From contig NZ_ACZV01000005.1 in assembly GCF_000176235.1 (NCBI RefSeq), forward strand, positions 1,302,001 through 1,366,000: a stretch of 64,000 bases of DNA. The letters run 5' to 3'. The notes beneath the pieces were generated by a model, which did no database searches, was not told the DNA's origin, and was given only the letters and a program-made list of their open reading frames with translations. Source of the stretch: Vibrio orientalis CIP 102891 = ATCC 33934 (GTDB taxonomy: Bacteria > Pseudomonadota > Gammaproteobacteria > Enterobacterales > Vibrionaceae). Positions 55,015 through 63,761 of this stretch are shown here, piece by piece; within the stretch, counting starts at the first letter, position 1; every line of letters starts with the position of its first letter. The position numbers were made by a program, and so were the translations under genes.

Positions 55015-56967
55015 GTGAATCAATTTTCCGTACTCTGTTTAGACAGTAACCCGATCAGTATTGAACAACTACGTCGCGAACTTAGCCCTTTCGCTGCTAA
55101 GTTCGACTTACATAGTGCCGAAAGTATCGAGGAAGCAAACGCCGCTCTGACCTTTTGCACTGAACGAAAACAAACTGTCGCCTTAGTCATCGCCAGTCAT
55201 CATGAGTCGTTTAATGGCGCTGACTTCTTAATTCAACTCGATAAAAACCAACACACTAAAACAGCGCGAAAGATTCTCATCAGTTGCGGCCAAGACATCC
55301 AGGCGATTTTATCTGCGGTTAACGATGGCAGACTCGACCACTGTTTGACCAAGCCCCTACAAGATAACTTGGTTCACAAAACGGCGCAGAAAGAACTAAC
55401 CACTTTTATCATTGAAAACGACAAAGAGAATTTGCTTTCCTATAGTCAAATCCTCGACCAACACCGATTACTTCGCACTCATATTGACCAAAAAATGCGT
55501 CACTATCGTGAAGGCTTCATCACTGACCATCACAGCCTTTCTGATCAGCAGTTGGTGGAACAAGTCACTACCGCGCTATTAGAGTTCTTTGCTAAAGAAG
55601 ATAAAACCCGAGCAAGACGTACTTATTCTTCAGATCACTTACTGACTACGGAAGGTGAAGAAAACCAATTTCTCTGGTTCATCACCAAGGGGACGGTCGC
55701 GCTATATAAGAAAGATGAAATAGGCGTCCAAAGAGAAGTGGTACGCCACTCTCAGGGGAATATTGTTGGTGGTATGTCTTTTGTCACGGGTGAGCCCTCT
55801 TTTTCGACCGCAGTAACGCTCACCGAAACCGAAGTGATTAAGCTCGACCGCAAGGTATTTTCTAAAGTGATGCATTCGAATACTTCGCTGCTGCCTCTAT
55901 TTACCAACCTTCTCTTACGCCACTTTAATCGTCGCTTGCAACGCAGTATCAATACCAAACTAGAGCTACAAAAAACCCTTGAGTCACTAGAAGATGCTCA
56001 TCAACAACTTATTGAGCGTGAGAAAATGGCGATGCTCGGTCAGCTTGTTTCAGGTGTGGCTCACGAACTGAATAACCCTATTGCTGCGATTTTGAGAGGG
56101 ACTGAAACTCTAACCAACAAAATTCAAACCCTGATTGACGCACGCTCGATTGATCAGGTCGGAGATGACGGCATTGGTGTCCTTAAACTCGGATTGACTC
56201 AAAGGCCAAAATCAACGGCCGCTGAACGCGACTTAGCCAATCAAGTGAATCAGAAAGTCGATAATCGACGCGTTGCCAAAAAACTGGTTAAGCTTGGGCT
56301 TGAACAGCAAAGCCGTTGGTATGAGGAATCCCAACAATCTCCCGACGCAACTTTAGAACGATTAGAACGGCTAGAAGAATATTACCTCGCAGGGAGTACA
56401 CTGAGGTCAATTGGTGTTTGCGCAGGGCGAATTGCCGACATGGTCAAAAGCTTAAAAGGCTACGCTAGACCGAATGATGAGCGTTTTCATGTTGTTGATA
56501 TTCATGAAGGTATTGAAGACACCTTAGTGATCTTCGAAAACAAACTCAAATTCCACACCGTTGAACGAGACTATAATGAGTTACCGCAACTGCCTTGTTT
56601 ACCCATCGCATTGCAGCAAGTGTGGACCAACCTCATTTCAAACGCTATCGATGCTTTTCCCGACAAGGGAACGCTAACAATACGTACCGAACTTACTCAG
56701 CAAGATGCTCAAGATTGGGCGGTCATTTCGTTTACTGATAATGGCTGCGGTATTCCGCAAGAAATCATAGACAATATTTTCTCTTTAAACTTTACCACCA
56801 AGAAAGAAGGCAATTTTGGCCTAGGTATCGGGCTGTCAGTCTGCCAACAGATCATCCATCAACATGGCGGCAAAATATTGGTCGATTCATGTCTGGATAA
56901 GTTTACTCAAATGTCAGTTTGGCTACCGGTTAGCCAACCTCAGTTAACAGCAAGGAGCCATGAATGA
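55015..56967 (+). CDS. Histidine kinase with pseudo-receiver and cNMP-binding-like domains
   Basis: About 650 residues. Residues 1-130 fold like a receiver (FSVLCLDSNPISIEQL ... KILISCG ... CLTKPL), but the phospho-acceptor position lies in VIASHHESFNG with no Asp, so it should not be phosphorylated. A CAP_ED-like domain follows (about 195-300: LWFITKGTVALYKK, NIVGGMSFVTGEP). Then the DHp H-box AMLGQLVSGVAHELNNPIAAI (His about 350) and an HATPase (NLISNAIDAF, DNGCGIP, NFGLGIGL). A long helical insert sits between H-box and N-box. The GTG at 55015 starts the receiver directly; a TTG at 54964 would add a Cys-rich 17-residue leader. It overlaps the next gene by four bases. Confidence 0.85.
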   Translation: MNQFSVLCLDSNPISIEQLRRELSPFAAKFDLHSAESIEEANAALTFCTERKQTVALVIASHHESFNGADFLIQLDKNQHTKTARKILISCGQDIQAILSAVNDGRLDHCLTKPLQDNLVHKTAQKELTTFIIENDKENLLSYSQILDQHRLLRTHIDQKMRHYREGFITDHHSLSDQQLVEQVTTALLEFFAKEDKTRARRTYSSDHLLTTEGEENQFLWFITKGTVALYKKDEIGVQREVVRHSQGNIVGGMSFVTGEPSFSTAVTLTETEVIKLDRKVFSKVMHSNTSLLPLFTNLLLRHFNRRLQRSINTKLELQKTLESLEDAHQQLIEREKMAMLGQLVSGVAHELNNPIAAILRGTETLTNKIQTLIDARSIDQVGDDGIGVLKLGLTQRPKSTAAERDLANQVNQKVDNRRVAKKLVKLGLEQQSRWYEESQQSPDATLERLERLEEYYLAGSTLRSIGVCAGRIADMVKSLKGYARPNDERFHVVDIHEGIEDTLVIFENKLKFHTVERDYNELPQLPCLPIALQQVWTNLISNAIDAFPDKGTLTIRTELTQQDAQDWAVISFTDNGCGIPQEIIDNIFSLNFTTKKEGNFGLGIGLSVCQQIIHQHGGKILVDSCLDKFTQMSVWLPVSQPQLTARSHE

Positions 56968-57461
56968 ACAAATACCTCATTTTATGTGTTGATGACGAAC
57001 GTGAAGTATTAGATAGCGTCATTCAAGACTTAGATTGTTTTGAAGAGCACTTTTTATTAGAAGCGGCGGAGTCCGTTCAAGAAGCCAAACAATTGATCAG
57101 TGAATGTAAGGAACAAGACATAAAATTGGCGCTTATCGTTTGTGATCATATCATGCCTGACCAAACTGGGATTCAATTCTTGATTGAATTGAATGAGCAG
57201 CCAGAAACTATCCCGACTAAAAAAGTGTTACTCACAGGCCAAGCAGGTTTAGAAGACACCGTTGAGGCCGTTAATCACTCAAGCCTCGACTTTTACATTG
57301 CTAAGCCGTGGCGCGGAGATGAATTACGACAAGCGGTGAAGCAGCAGCTAACCAGTTACATCATCGACAATGAACAAGAGCTGATGCCTTGGGCGGCCGC
57401 GCTCGATACTGAGAAAATATTCGAAGCCGTCGCACAAAATAGAATCAACTATGGTGAATAA
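56964..57461 (+). CDS. Single-domain response regulator, partner of the upstream kinase
   Basis: 165 residues. A complete receiver: acidic pair in LCVDDEREV, phospho-acceptor Asp61 in VCDHIMPDQTG, Thr in VLLTGQAG and Lys114 in IAKPWRGDEL. The KPW motif is frequent in RpfG-type regulators, but here only a helical tail of about 45 residues follows, with no DNA-binding, HD or EAL output. It overlaps the kinase gene by ATGA, so the two are made together. It may act by protein contact. Confidence 0.9.
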   Translation: MNKYLILCVDDEREVLDSVIQDLDCFEEHFLLEAAESVQEAKQLISECKEQDIKLALIVCDHIMPDQTGIQFLIELNEQPETIPTKKVLLTGQAGLEDTVEAVNHSSLDFYIAKPWRGDELRQAVKQQLTSYIIDNEQELMPWAAALDTEKIFEAVAQNRINYGE

Positions 57462-57626
57462 TTAAACAAAGCTTGGCACGCCTATTGCTTTCTTATATAA
57501 ATAACGACAAAACAATGACATTTCTATAGTGGCAGTCGCTATGATGCATTATCATGTCGTATTAAACGTCATGGCGCCCGTCGCTAAAGACCAAGGAAAT
57601 TCACAAGATATAGGTTTATCGTCAAT

Positions 57627-58175
57627 ATGCGTAAAACAATCTTAGCTGCAGCACTCGTGCTAGCATCTGGTCAATCTTTTGCTCAAACCGACCCAAACAG
57701 CCCGGCGGTAATGAGCAACTTTAGTTATGACTACCTAGAAGCTCGTATCGGCGCAAGCCCGGTTACTTTTGGTGCCGCAATGAGCAAATCCGTACACCCA
57801 AATGCACACCTAATTGGCCGTATCGACTCTGAGTTCGAAGGCGATTACGATGCCGCAGCAGGTTTCGGCTTCCACGCCCCAATCAACAACTGGGCAGACC
57901 TTACTGGTGAAATGCTATTCCGCTTAGTCGATGATGGCGCTGCTAAAGGCACTGACACTGGTATGGAACTGAACCTAGGTGTTCGCCAGTGGTTAGGTCC
58001 ACAACTTGAAGTGGGTGGCACAGGTGGTTACGTATCAATTGATGACAATGATGATTGGATTGGTTCAGCATACGTACGCTTCCACTCTACAGAGCTATTC
58101 TCTCTAGGTGGCGAACTGCGCATCAACGACTACTATGGTGATCAGTTTATGTTCACTACGCGCTTTAAGTTCTAA
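57627..58175 (+). CDS. Small outer-membrane beta-barrel protein
   Basis: 182 residues with a Sec signal peptide (MRKTILAAALVLASGQSFA). The mature part alternates strands with Gly and aromatic residues (YLEARIGASPVTFGAAM, AAAGFGFHAPINNWADL, MELNLGVRQWLG, QFMFTTRFKF) and ends in F, consistent with a small barrel inserted by BAM. The function is unknown. It follows the response regulator by 165 bases and has its own terminator, so it may be a target or companion of that system. Confidence 0.8.
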   Translation: MRKTILAAALVLASGQSFAQTDPNSPAVMSNFSYDYLEARIGASPVTFGAAMSKSVHPNAHLIGRIDSEFEGDYDAAAGFGFHAPINNWADLTGEMLFRLVDDGAAKGTDTGMELNLGVRQWLGPQLEVGGTGGYVSIDDNDDWIGSAYVRFHSTELFSLGGELRINDYYGDQFMFTTRFKF

Positions 58176-58190
58176 GCGTTACTGTTACTA

Positions 58191-58220
58191 AAAAGCCGAG
58201 GTTTATACCTCGGCTTTTTT
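58191..58220. terminator. Bidirectional terminator between the barrel gene and tfoX
   Basis: AAAAGCCGAGGT and ACCTCGGCTTTT form a 12-bp stem around TTAT, with T-runs on both strands, between convergent genes. Confidence 0.93.
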
Positions 58221-58261
58221 AATGCAAATCCTTTTGCACTTGAGCATTTATTTCGGTTAGC

Positions 58262-58849
58262 TTAGTGACAATTCGCCAATAGCTGACGCTTGCGCGGTTC
58301 TTGAATCAGTTTCCAGTGAATCCCTTCTATCGCACCAGCAAACTTCCATAGTAGTTTCACATCGACATCACTACCGTAGGCCTGCTTAACTCGAGAAAAC
58401 ACAGCTGGCGCCCCTAATTCTAGGAAAGTCTCTACGTCTTCTACGCCCGCCTTCTTCACCATGCGCTCAAGAGTCAGTTGCATGTTGGGTAGATCACGTA
58501 AGCGTCGGTTTGCTGAAGAGCGCTTAAATTCACGTTGAGAGACTGAAAAAGAGATAGATTGCTCTACTAAATCAGATAAGTCAGCGTGCTTTGTGTTGAA
58601 CAGCTCAGTGATATCATAATAGTTTACTGTCGCTGTCGTTTGTTTCTTCACGTGACGGTATTTTTCACAACCAAGCAAATTGAGTTGCTGATCAAGCTTC
58701 TCACCACCACGAATAAATATTTTGTCCGCACTTAAAAGTGCAAACATTGCTTCGTCTCTAAACAAACCTGTGCCGCCAAACATCGAACGTTTTTGGAAGT
58801 CACCGAATTTTGTCACGTACTGAATAAATTGTTGCTCTGTCATATCCAT
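58262..58849 (-). CDS. tfoX: Competence regulator TfoX (Sxy family)
   Basis: 195 residues. TfoX is the chitin-induced regulator of natural transformation and type VI secretion in vibrios, working with CRP. The N-terminal TfoX domain (KRSMFGGTGLF, MFALLSADKIFIRGG) and the C-terminal domain (LRDLPNMQLTLERMVKKAGVEDVETFLELGAPAVF, ending GIHWKLIQEPRKRQLL) are both present. No GEMM-type c-di-GMP riboswitch lies upstream, which argues against TfoY. The first ATG is three bases after AAGGA and a second is nine bases after it, so the latter (58843) may be used. The leader can form a two-part stem over the ribosome-binding site. Confidence 0.88.
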   Translation of the reverse strand: MDMTEQQFIQYVTKFGDFQKRSMFGGTGLFRDEAMFALLSADKIFIRGGEKLDQQLNLLGCEKYRHVKKQTTATVNYYDITELFNTKHADLSDLVEQSISFSVSQREFKRSSANRRLRDLPNMQLTLERMVKKAGVEDVETFLELGAPAVFSRVKQAYGSDVDVKLLWKFAGAIEGIHWKLIQEPRKRQLLANCH

Positions 58850-58885
58850 TGATCCTTAATCTAAAACCCCGATTAGTTACGATCA
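58850..58885 (-). promoter_or_regulatory. Two-part stem over the tfoX ribosome-binding site
   Basis: On the - strand TGATC (58885-58881) can pair with GATCA (58854-58850) and TAATC (58875-58871) with GATTA (58861-58857), leaving AAGGA partly paired and partly in an internal loop. In V. cholerae the tfoX leader is known to be blocked and opened by the chitin-induced RNA TfoR, so this may be the same switch. Confidence 0.5.
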
Positions 58886-59206
58886 CCAGATAGCAGCAGT
58901 TATAAGCGAAAAAATTAAAAACTCACCTAAGTTACATTATTTTTTGTTGTTTAACCTAAGCGATAACAAGTAAGGTAAATGATAGTTAACGAAACGAAAT
59001 AAGTCTGTGCATGAATCACATCAAATAGAGATAGTTGACGGTTTATTGGGAAGTAAATCACACCTTAATACTTTTAGCATTTATAAAACCCGTTAGGAAT
59101 TCACCAATAAAATGCCACGAAAAATATCAATAATAGTGATCAATCATTTGCTAATATGCATATAGAAACGTTACACTGTAAAAAGTGGCATAACCCTTAA
59201 GTTTAT
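58886..59206. other. Divergent tfoX / HDOD intergenic region
   Basis: AT-rich, non-coding. The tfoX leader structure lies at its left edge. I see no complete CRP site with correct spacing and no riboswitch signature. TCACA half-sites occur near 59016 and 59058. Confidence 0.45.
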
Positions 59207-60127
59207 ATGAATCACCTATCTTTTTACTGGTTGCCTGAAAATGGCGATCTGTTGCTCAAAGGAATTGAGTCTGAGTTTTTTAGCCTGATTGAACACGCAA
59301 TTAGTTCAAGGAAAATATCTCTTCCCCCTATTCCTGATGTCGTTCTCAAAATTCAGCAACAATGTACTCAAGAATCAACAACGATTTCGGATGTCGCAGA
59401 CTTACTGCTTGAAGATCCAGGCTTGGCCGCAATCGTTATCCGCGTTGCAAACTCTGTTATTTTTAATCGCCGTAACATCACTTGTACCGATCTGGTGACA
59501 GCTGTTTCTAGACTAGGAATTCTCCGAGTACGTGACATTGTGACCGCCCAAGCGATCGAGCAATTAAAGCATTCCATTAATCTCAGCAACTCATGCAACA
59601 GTATCTTAGTTGAAAGTGCGGTTACGTCTCGTGAACTTGCGGCAACGATGGTATTAGTCACCCGCGGATTCAAAGAGAGTCAACAAGCACAATATCGTCA
59701 TATTGAAACGGATAAAGCACTATTGTGTGGCCTTCTCGCGGATATTGGTCTGTTTTGTATCGTAAACGAATACCACAACTATCTTGAACAAGGAAACTAC
59801 CTAGATGAGGATATCGCATTCCAAATCTTTGATAGGCAATGTTCTAAAGCAAGTAAACTGGTCCTTGATAGTTGGGGGTTCGATAACGACTTCCTAGAAG
59901 TGGCATCTAACCAAGCCCTCCGATCAACTGAACACCTGATCTCTTACTTAGATATCGCGCGTATCGCTAATCATATATTGATGTATCGTCGTAAGGATGA
60001 CGCGATAGACGAACATACTGTCGAAATCGATATCACCGGCGCGGATATACTGTACAAACTCAGTAATTTAAGTGATAGTGAGTTCAACACACAGATTGAT
60101 GAACTTATTAGTGCAAGTGGCTTATAA
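59207..60127 (+). CDS. HDOD-domain signalling protein
   Basis: 306 residues with an HDOD domain (about 30-230), a catalytically inactive relative of HD phosphohydrolases found in signalling proteins. LPPIPDVVLKIQQQ is the usual opening and VADLLLEDPGLAAIVIRVANSVIFNR the first core helix pair; the HD position reads LLADIG in place of a metal-binding His-Asp pair. No REC, GGDEF or EAL partner domain is attached. The ribosome-binding site is weak. It lies 19 bases upstream of lysO and may share its transcript. Confidence 0.85.
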   Translation: MNHLSFYWLPENGDLLLKGIESEFFSLIEHAISSRKISLPPIPDVVLKIQQQCTQESTTISDVADLLLEDPGLAAIVIRVANSVIFNRRNITCTDLVTAVSRLGILRVRDIVTAQAIEQLKHSINLSNSCNSILVESAVTSRELAATMVLVTRGFKESQQAQYRHIETDKALLCGLLADIGLFCIVNEYHNYLEQGNYLDEDIAFQIFDRQCSKASKLVLDSWGFDNDFLEVASNQALRSTEHLISYLDIARIANHILMYRRKDDAIDEHTVEIDITGADILYKLSNLSDSEFNTQIDELISASGL

Positions 60128-60146
60128 CCACTAGACAGGATGTACC

Positions 60147-61052
60147 ATGTTTTCAGGGATGATATTTATCTTTGCCCCATTGGTGGTGGGGTATCTAATT
60201 TCTATATCTAAAAAATCGACTCTCGACACAATAAACGTCACTACTTCAAATCTTATCTACGTTATTTTGTCGTTGATGGGCTTGAGTCTGGCTGGGTTGG
60301 ATAACCTAGGCCAGAACCTGCAATTGATCTTAAAGACCACTGCTGTTTTCTTCATATGCTTGAGCCTCGCTAACTTGGCAGTACTGCCATTTGTCGATAA
60401 GTTGATGCCGATTAAAACTGACACTAGCAACAAAAAGTTACCTCTTTCATCGATGGCGATGGAATCTGCGAAGCTTATTTTGGTGGTCGGCAGTGGCTTA
60501 ATTGTCGGGTTAGCATTACCTTTTGATCTCAGTTGGGTCGATACCGCAAGCGAATGGATTCTATTTCTCCTTCTCTTCTTTATTGGCATTCAATTACGCA
60601 ACAGCGGGCTTACTCTGCGCCAAATCCTGCTCAACAAACATGGCATGGTCATCGCCTTGGTCATTATCGTTAGCTCAATGATTGGTGGCATCATCGCAGC
60701 TTTGATCCTTGATATCGATATATACCGAGGTTTAGCGATGGCTTCGGGTTTCGGCTGGTACTCATTGGCAGGCATTTTAATGGGCGACGCATTTGGCCCG
60801 ATATACGGCGGCGCTTCATTTATGATCGAGCTGCTGCGCGAATTGGTCGCTCTAATTCTGATTCCGTTATTCATCCGCACTAAGCCGTGTACATCGATTG
60901 GTTACGCAGGAGCAACCGCTATGGATTTCACTCTCCCTGTGATTCAAACAACAGGTGGGGTCAGATGTGTGCCGATTGCAATCGTTAGTGGCTTCATACT
61001 CAGCCTACTTGTACCAGTATTGATGCTGTTCTTTGTCTCACTTGCAGGCTAG
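60147..61052 (+). CDS. lysO: Lysine exporter LysO (YbjE/DUF340 family)
   Basis: 301-residue inner-membrane carrier that in E. coli (YbjE) exports lysine and its toxic analogue thialysine. About eight hydrophobic helices. The family marks ASGFGWYSLAGILMGDAFGPIYGGASFMIELLRE and GATAMDFTLPVIQTTGG are seen; the acidic residues carried within them are conserved. AGGATG precedes the start. Confidence 0.9.
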   Translation: MFSGMIFIFAPLVVGYLISISKKSTLDTINVTTSNLIYVILSLMGLSLAGLDNLGQNLQLILKTTAVFFICLSLANLAVLPFVDKLMPIKTDTSNKKLPLSSMAMESAKLILVVGSGLIVGLALPFDLSWVDTASEWILFLLLFFIGIQLRNSGLTLRQILLNKHGMVIALVIIVSSMIGGIIAALILDIDIYRGLAMASGFGWYSLAGILMGDAFGPIYGGASFMIELLRELVALILIPLFIRTKPCTSIGYAGATAMDFTLPVIQTTGGVRCVPIAIVSGFILSLLVPVLMLFFVSLAG

Positions 61053-61164
61053 ATCGCAGGAATTCATCTGTAATTTTTCTATTATTGGCCCTTATTTTTA
61101 GCCTGAGTTGTTTAGAGTTATCTAAACGGAAAAATAATAAGATAAAACTTCAAAAGGAATCATT

Positions 61165-61677
61165 ATGAAACGCATGCTCGTTGCATTGCTGCTAGGCACT
61201 ACCTCTACATTTGCTGCTGCGGCAGATAACACTTGCCTTGCAAAAAAATATGATGCGTACATTGACGCTTCACTCCATTGGTATGAAGATTTAGCGAGTT
61301 TAACGTCTGAGCAATACCCAGATCTCAAAGAAGTAAGCGATTGGTTCCTAGAAGGCCGAAAACACCACTTTGAGTTAAATCGAGCTGCGGTTCACTATTA
61401 CTTAACGCAAGATCAAACCAAAGTAGCTACTGCACAACCAGTCGAAGCATGGCTGCAACTGGAACAGAAAGATATTAAGGTGCTTGCATCTCGTAACGAT
61501 GAACTAGGCCAGCTAGCAAAAGTAACCTTTGGTGATCGTCAAGCAAAGCCACACGAAAAAAATTACGAACTCCGCTCGGCTTTTGCTGATTTACTCAGCC
61601 ACCCAACAAAAATTGATGCTGCACTTAAGCGCTACAATTCATCAATTAAACAGTTAGAATCGATCAAATGTGAGTAG
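61165..61677 (+). CDS. Secreted protein of unknown function
   Basis: 170 residues with a Sec signal peptide (MKRMLVALLLGTTSTFAAAA) and a strong ribosome-binding site (AAGGA). The mature part is mostly helical (YDAYIDASLHWYEDLASL, VEAWLQLEQKDIKVLASRNDELGQLAKV) with a cysteine near each end (NTCLAKKYD and SIKCE), which may form one disulfide in the periplasm. I do not recognise the family. Confidence 0.72.
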   Translation: MKRMLVALLLGTTSTFAAAADNTCLAKKYDAYIDASLHWYEDLASLTSEQYPDLKEVSDWFLEGRKHHFELNRAAVHYYLTQDQTKVATAQPVEAWLQLEQKDIKVLASRNDELGQLAKVTFGDRQAKPHEKNYELRSAFADLLSHPTKIDAALKRYNSSIKQLESIKCE

Positions 61678-61748
61678 CCTTATTGCTCACAGGGTCTTTA
61701 ACTAGATTCTGCGACTGGCGTATTACAAAATCTAAGATTCGTTAATTA

Positions 61749-61772
61749 AGACGGGACTTTGCTCCCGTTTTC
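61749..61772 (+). terminator. Terminator before panP
   Basis: ACGGGA and TCCCGT pair around CTTTGC and are followed by TTTTCGTTT. It lies about 75 bases after the secreted-protein gene. Confidence 0.7.
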
Positions 61773-61821
61773 GTTTAGATTGTCGCGCTGCAATAAAAAA
61801 GATTAGAGCAATGTAGGCTGT

Positions 61822-63480
61822 ATGATATCGGAACACAAAACGGCTGATGTGAACTTCGAGAGTTTACTCCGAATTTTCACAGTACCTGAAGGGCCAGACT
61901 CAACGCTAACAAGAATTGAAGAAGAGCTATCGCGCAACTTGAACCAGTTTCTACGCGAGCACATCGTCGCAGAAGAAAAACCGCTGCGAGAGATTGAAAA
62001 AGACTTTTCTAACGCTTCAATTCCTGAGCAACCCGAATTTGTTTCAGACCATACGCAGCATTTGCTAGATTCTTTAGTCTCGCATTCGGTTCATACCTCC
62101 GCACCCAGCTTTATTGGTCATATGACGTCGGCACTGCCCTATTTCTTAATGCCGCTGTCTAAGATTATGATCGCGCTTAACCAAAACTTGGTTAAAATCG
62201 AGACGTCCAAAGCATTCACTCCATTAGAGCGCCAAGTTCTTGGCATGCTACATCGCCTTATATACGGTCAAAATGATCAGTTTTACAGTCAATGGATGCA
62301 CAGCGCCAACCACTCATTAGGCGCATTCTGCTCTGGTGGTACCATCGCTAACATCACCGCACTTTGGGTAGCTCGTAACAATGCTTTACGTGCCCAAGGA
62401 AGTTTCAAAGGCGTAGAAAAAGAAGGCCTCTTTAAAGCCATGAAACACTATGGCTATGAAGGGCTTGCTGTACTTGTCTCTGAACGTGGCCATTACTCGC
62501 TGAAGAAAGCAGCCGATGTCTTAGGCATTGGCCAAGAAGGCCTTGTCGCGGTCAAAACTGACAATAACAATCGAATTTGTCCTGACGCTCTACATGAAAA
62601 AATCATCGAGCTAAAAGCACAGAACATTAAGCCGTTCGCGGTTATTGGTGTTGCAGGAACGACAGAAACTGGGAGCATTGACCCGCTTAAAGCTATTGCG
62701 CAGATCTGCCAACAAGAAGCTTGTCATTTCCATGTTGATGCGGCATGGGGTGGAGCAACATTGATGTCGAACAACTACCGTCACCTTCTAGATGGTGTTG
62801 AATTGGCGGATTCTGTCACTATTGATGCTCATAAACAGTTATACATTCCTATGGGTGCAGGGATGGTACTGTTTAAAAAGCCTGATGCGATGAAATCGAT
62901 CGAGCACCACGCTCAATACATTTTACGCAAAGGGTCTAAAGATTTAGGTAGTCATACGCTTGAGGGCTCTCGCTCAGGAATGGCAATGTTGGTTTATGCT
63001 GCAATGCATATTATCAGCCGCCCAGGCTATGAACTGCTTATCGACCAAAGTATCGAAAAAGCAAAGTTCTTCGCAAACCACATCGAACAGCAAGATGACT
63101 TCGAACTGGTTTCTGAGCCTGAGCTTTGCTTGCTCACCTATCGCTATGTACCAAGCCACATTCAATCCACGCTAGAACGCGCATCCGGTAAACAGCGACA
63201 AGAATTAAACGAACTACTCAATGAGTTGACTAAGTTCATTCAAAAACGTCAGCGCGAGACAGGGAAATCCTTTGTCTCACGTACACGCTTAAACCCAGAG
63301 CGTTGGGGACGATTAAATACCATCGTATTCCGAGTTGTTCTTGCGAACCCACTAACGGGTTGTGATATTTTAAGCTCAGTGCTCGAAGAACAGCGAGAAA
63401 TTGCCAAGCAAGCGCCTAAGCTGATGGCAAAAATTGAACGATTAGTCGACGACATTAATCATTCGTCTAGAAAAAACTGA
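61822..63480 (+). CDS. panP: PLP-dependent aspartate 1-decarboxylase PanP
   Basis: 552-residue group II PLP decarboxylase. The pyridoxal lysine (about residue 337) is in TIDAHKQLYIPMG; HFHVDAAWGGATL contains the Asp that holds the pyridine nitrogen. Length and sequence fit the glutamate-decarboxylase-like enzyme that vibrios use to make beta-alanine from aspartate in place of PanD, first shown in V. fischeri. Older annotations call it glutamate decarboxylase; substrate choice cannot be proven from sequence. AGG precedes the ATG. It is followed by hexR after a 281-base gap. Confidence 0.88.
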   Translation: MISEHKTADVNFESLLRIFTVPEGPDSTLTRIEEELSRNLNQFLREHIVAEEKPLREIEKDFSNASIPEQPEFVSDHTQHLLDSLVSHSVHTSAPSFIGHMTSALPYFLMPLSKIMIALNQNLVKIETSKAFTPLERQVLGMLHRLIYGQNDQFYSQWMHSANHSLGAFCSGGTIANITALWVARNNALRAQGSFKGVEKEGLFKAMKHYGYEGLAVLVSERGHYSLKKAADVLGIGQEGLVAVKTDNNNRICPDALHEKIIELKAQNIKPFAVIGVAGTTETGSIDPLKAIAQICQQEACHFHVDAAWGGATLMSNNYRHLLDGVELADSVTIDAHKQLYIPMGAGMVLFKKPDAMKSIEHHAQYILRKGSKDLGSHTLEGSRSGMAMLVYAAMHIISRPGYELLIDQSIEKAKFFANHIEQQDDFELVSEPELCLLTYRYVPSHIQSTLERASGKQRQELNELLNELTKFIQKRQRETGKSFVSRTRLNPERWGRLNTIVFRVVLANPLTGCDILSSVLEEQREIAKQAPKLMAKIERLVDDINHSSRKN

Positions 63481-63761
63481 AATTTTCTTTCTAGAAAAGT
63501 GTAATTTCTCTATCAACGACAGCCTCATTATTGAAAGTTTTAGCGCTACAGGATCGAATTCTGTAGTTTAGCCAAAATTTAGTTTGAGGCTTGTCATATA
63601 TTAGCCAATTCCCTAGTAGAAAAGTTGCCGCAAACCTTTTGCTTAGGTTTATACTGGCTGCATGGCGCTGGATTGTATTTGCTCTCTTAGGAAACAGTTT
63701 GTTTCTTATCATTAATTTCGGGTATGTCCAGTGAGTTGTTCTCTATACCCTCGTGAACACT
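63481..63761. other. Upstream region of the HexR-type gene
   Basis: Non-coding stretch between panP and hexR. It holds one clear inverted repeat, CTACAG-N9-CTGTAG (63546-63566), and no T-rich terminator of note. I see no RNA gene. Confidence 0.45.

Noticed and set aside
59005..59020. CRP-like TGTGC...TCACA in the tfoX-HDOD gap
   Set aside because: The spacer is five bases and not six, and the left arm has a mismatch; only the right half-site is good.
58850..59206. GEMM (c-di-GMP-I) riboswitch, expected if the gene were tfoY
   Set aside because: Neither strand shows the conserved GEMM core, which supports tfoX over tfoY.
63462..63498. TCTAGA repeats at the end of panP as a terminator
   Set aside because: The arms are only six bases, partly inside the gene, and no T-tract follows a stable stem.
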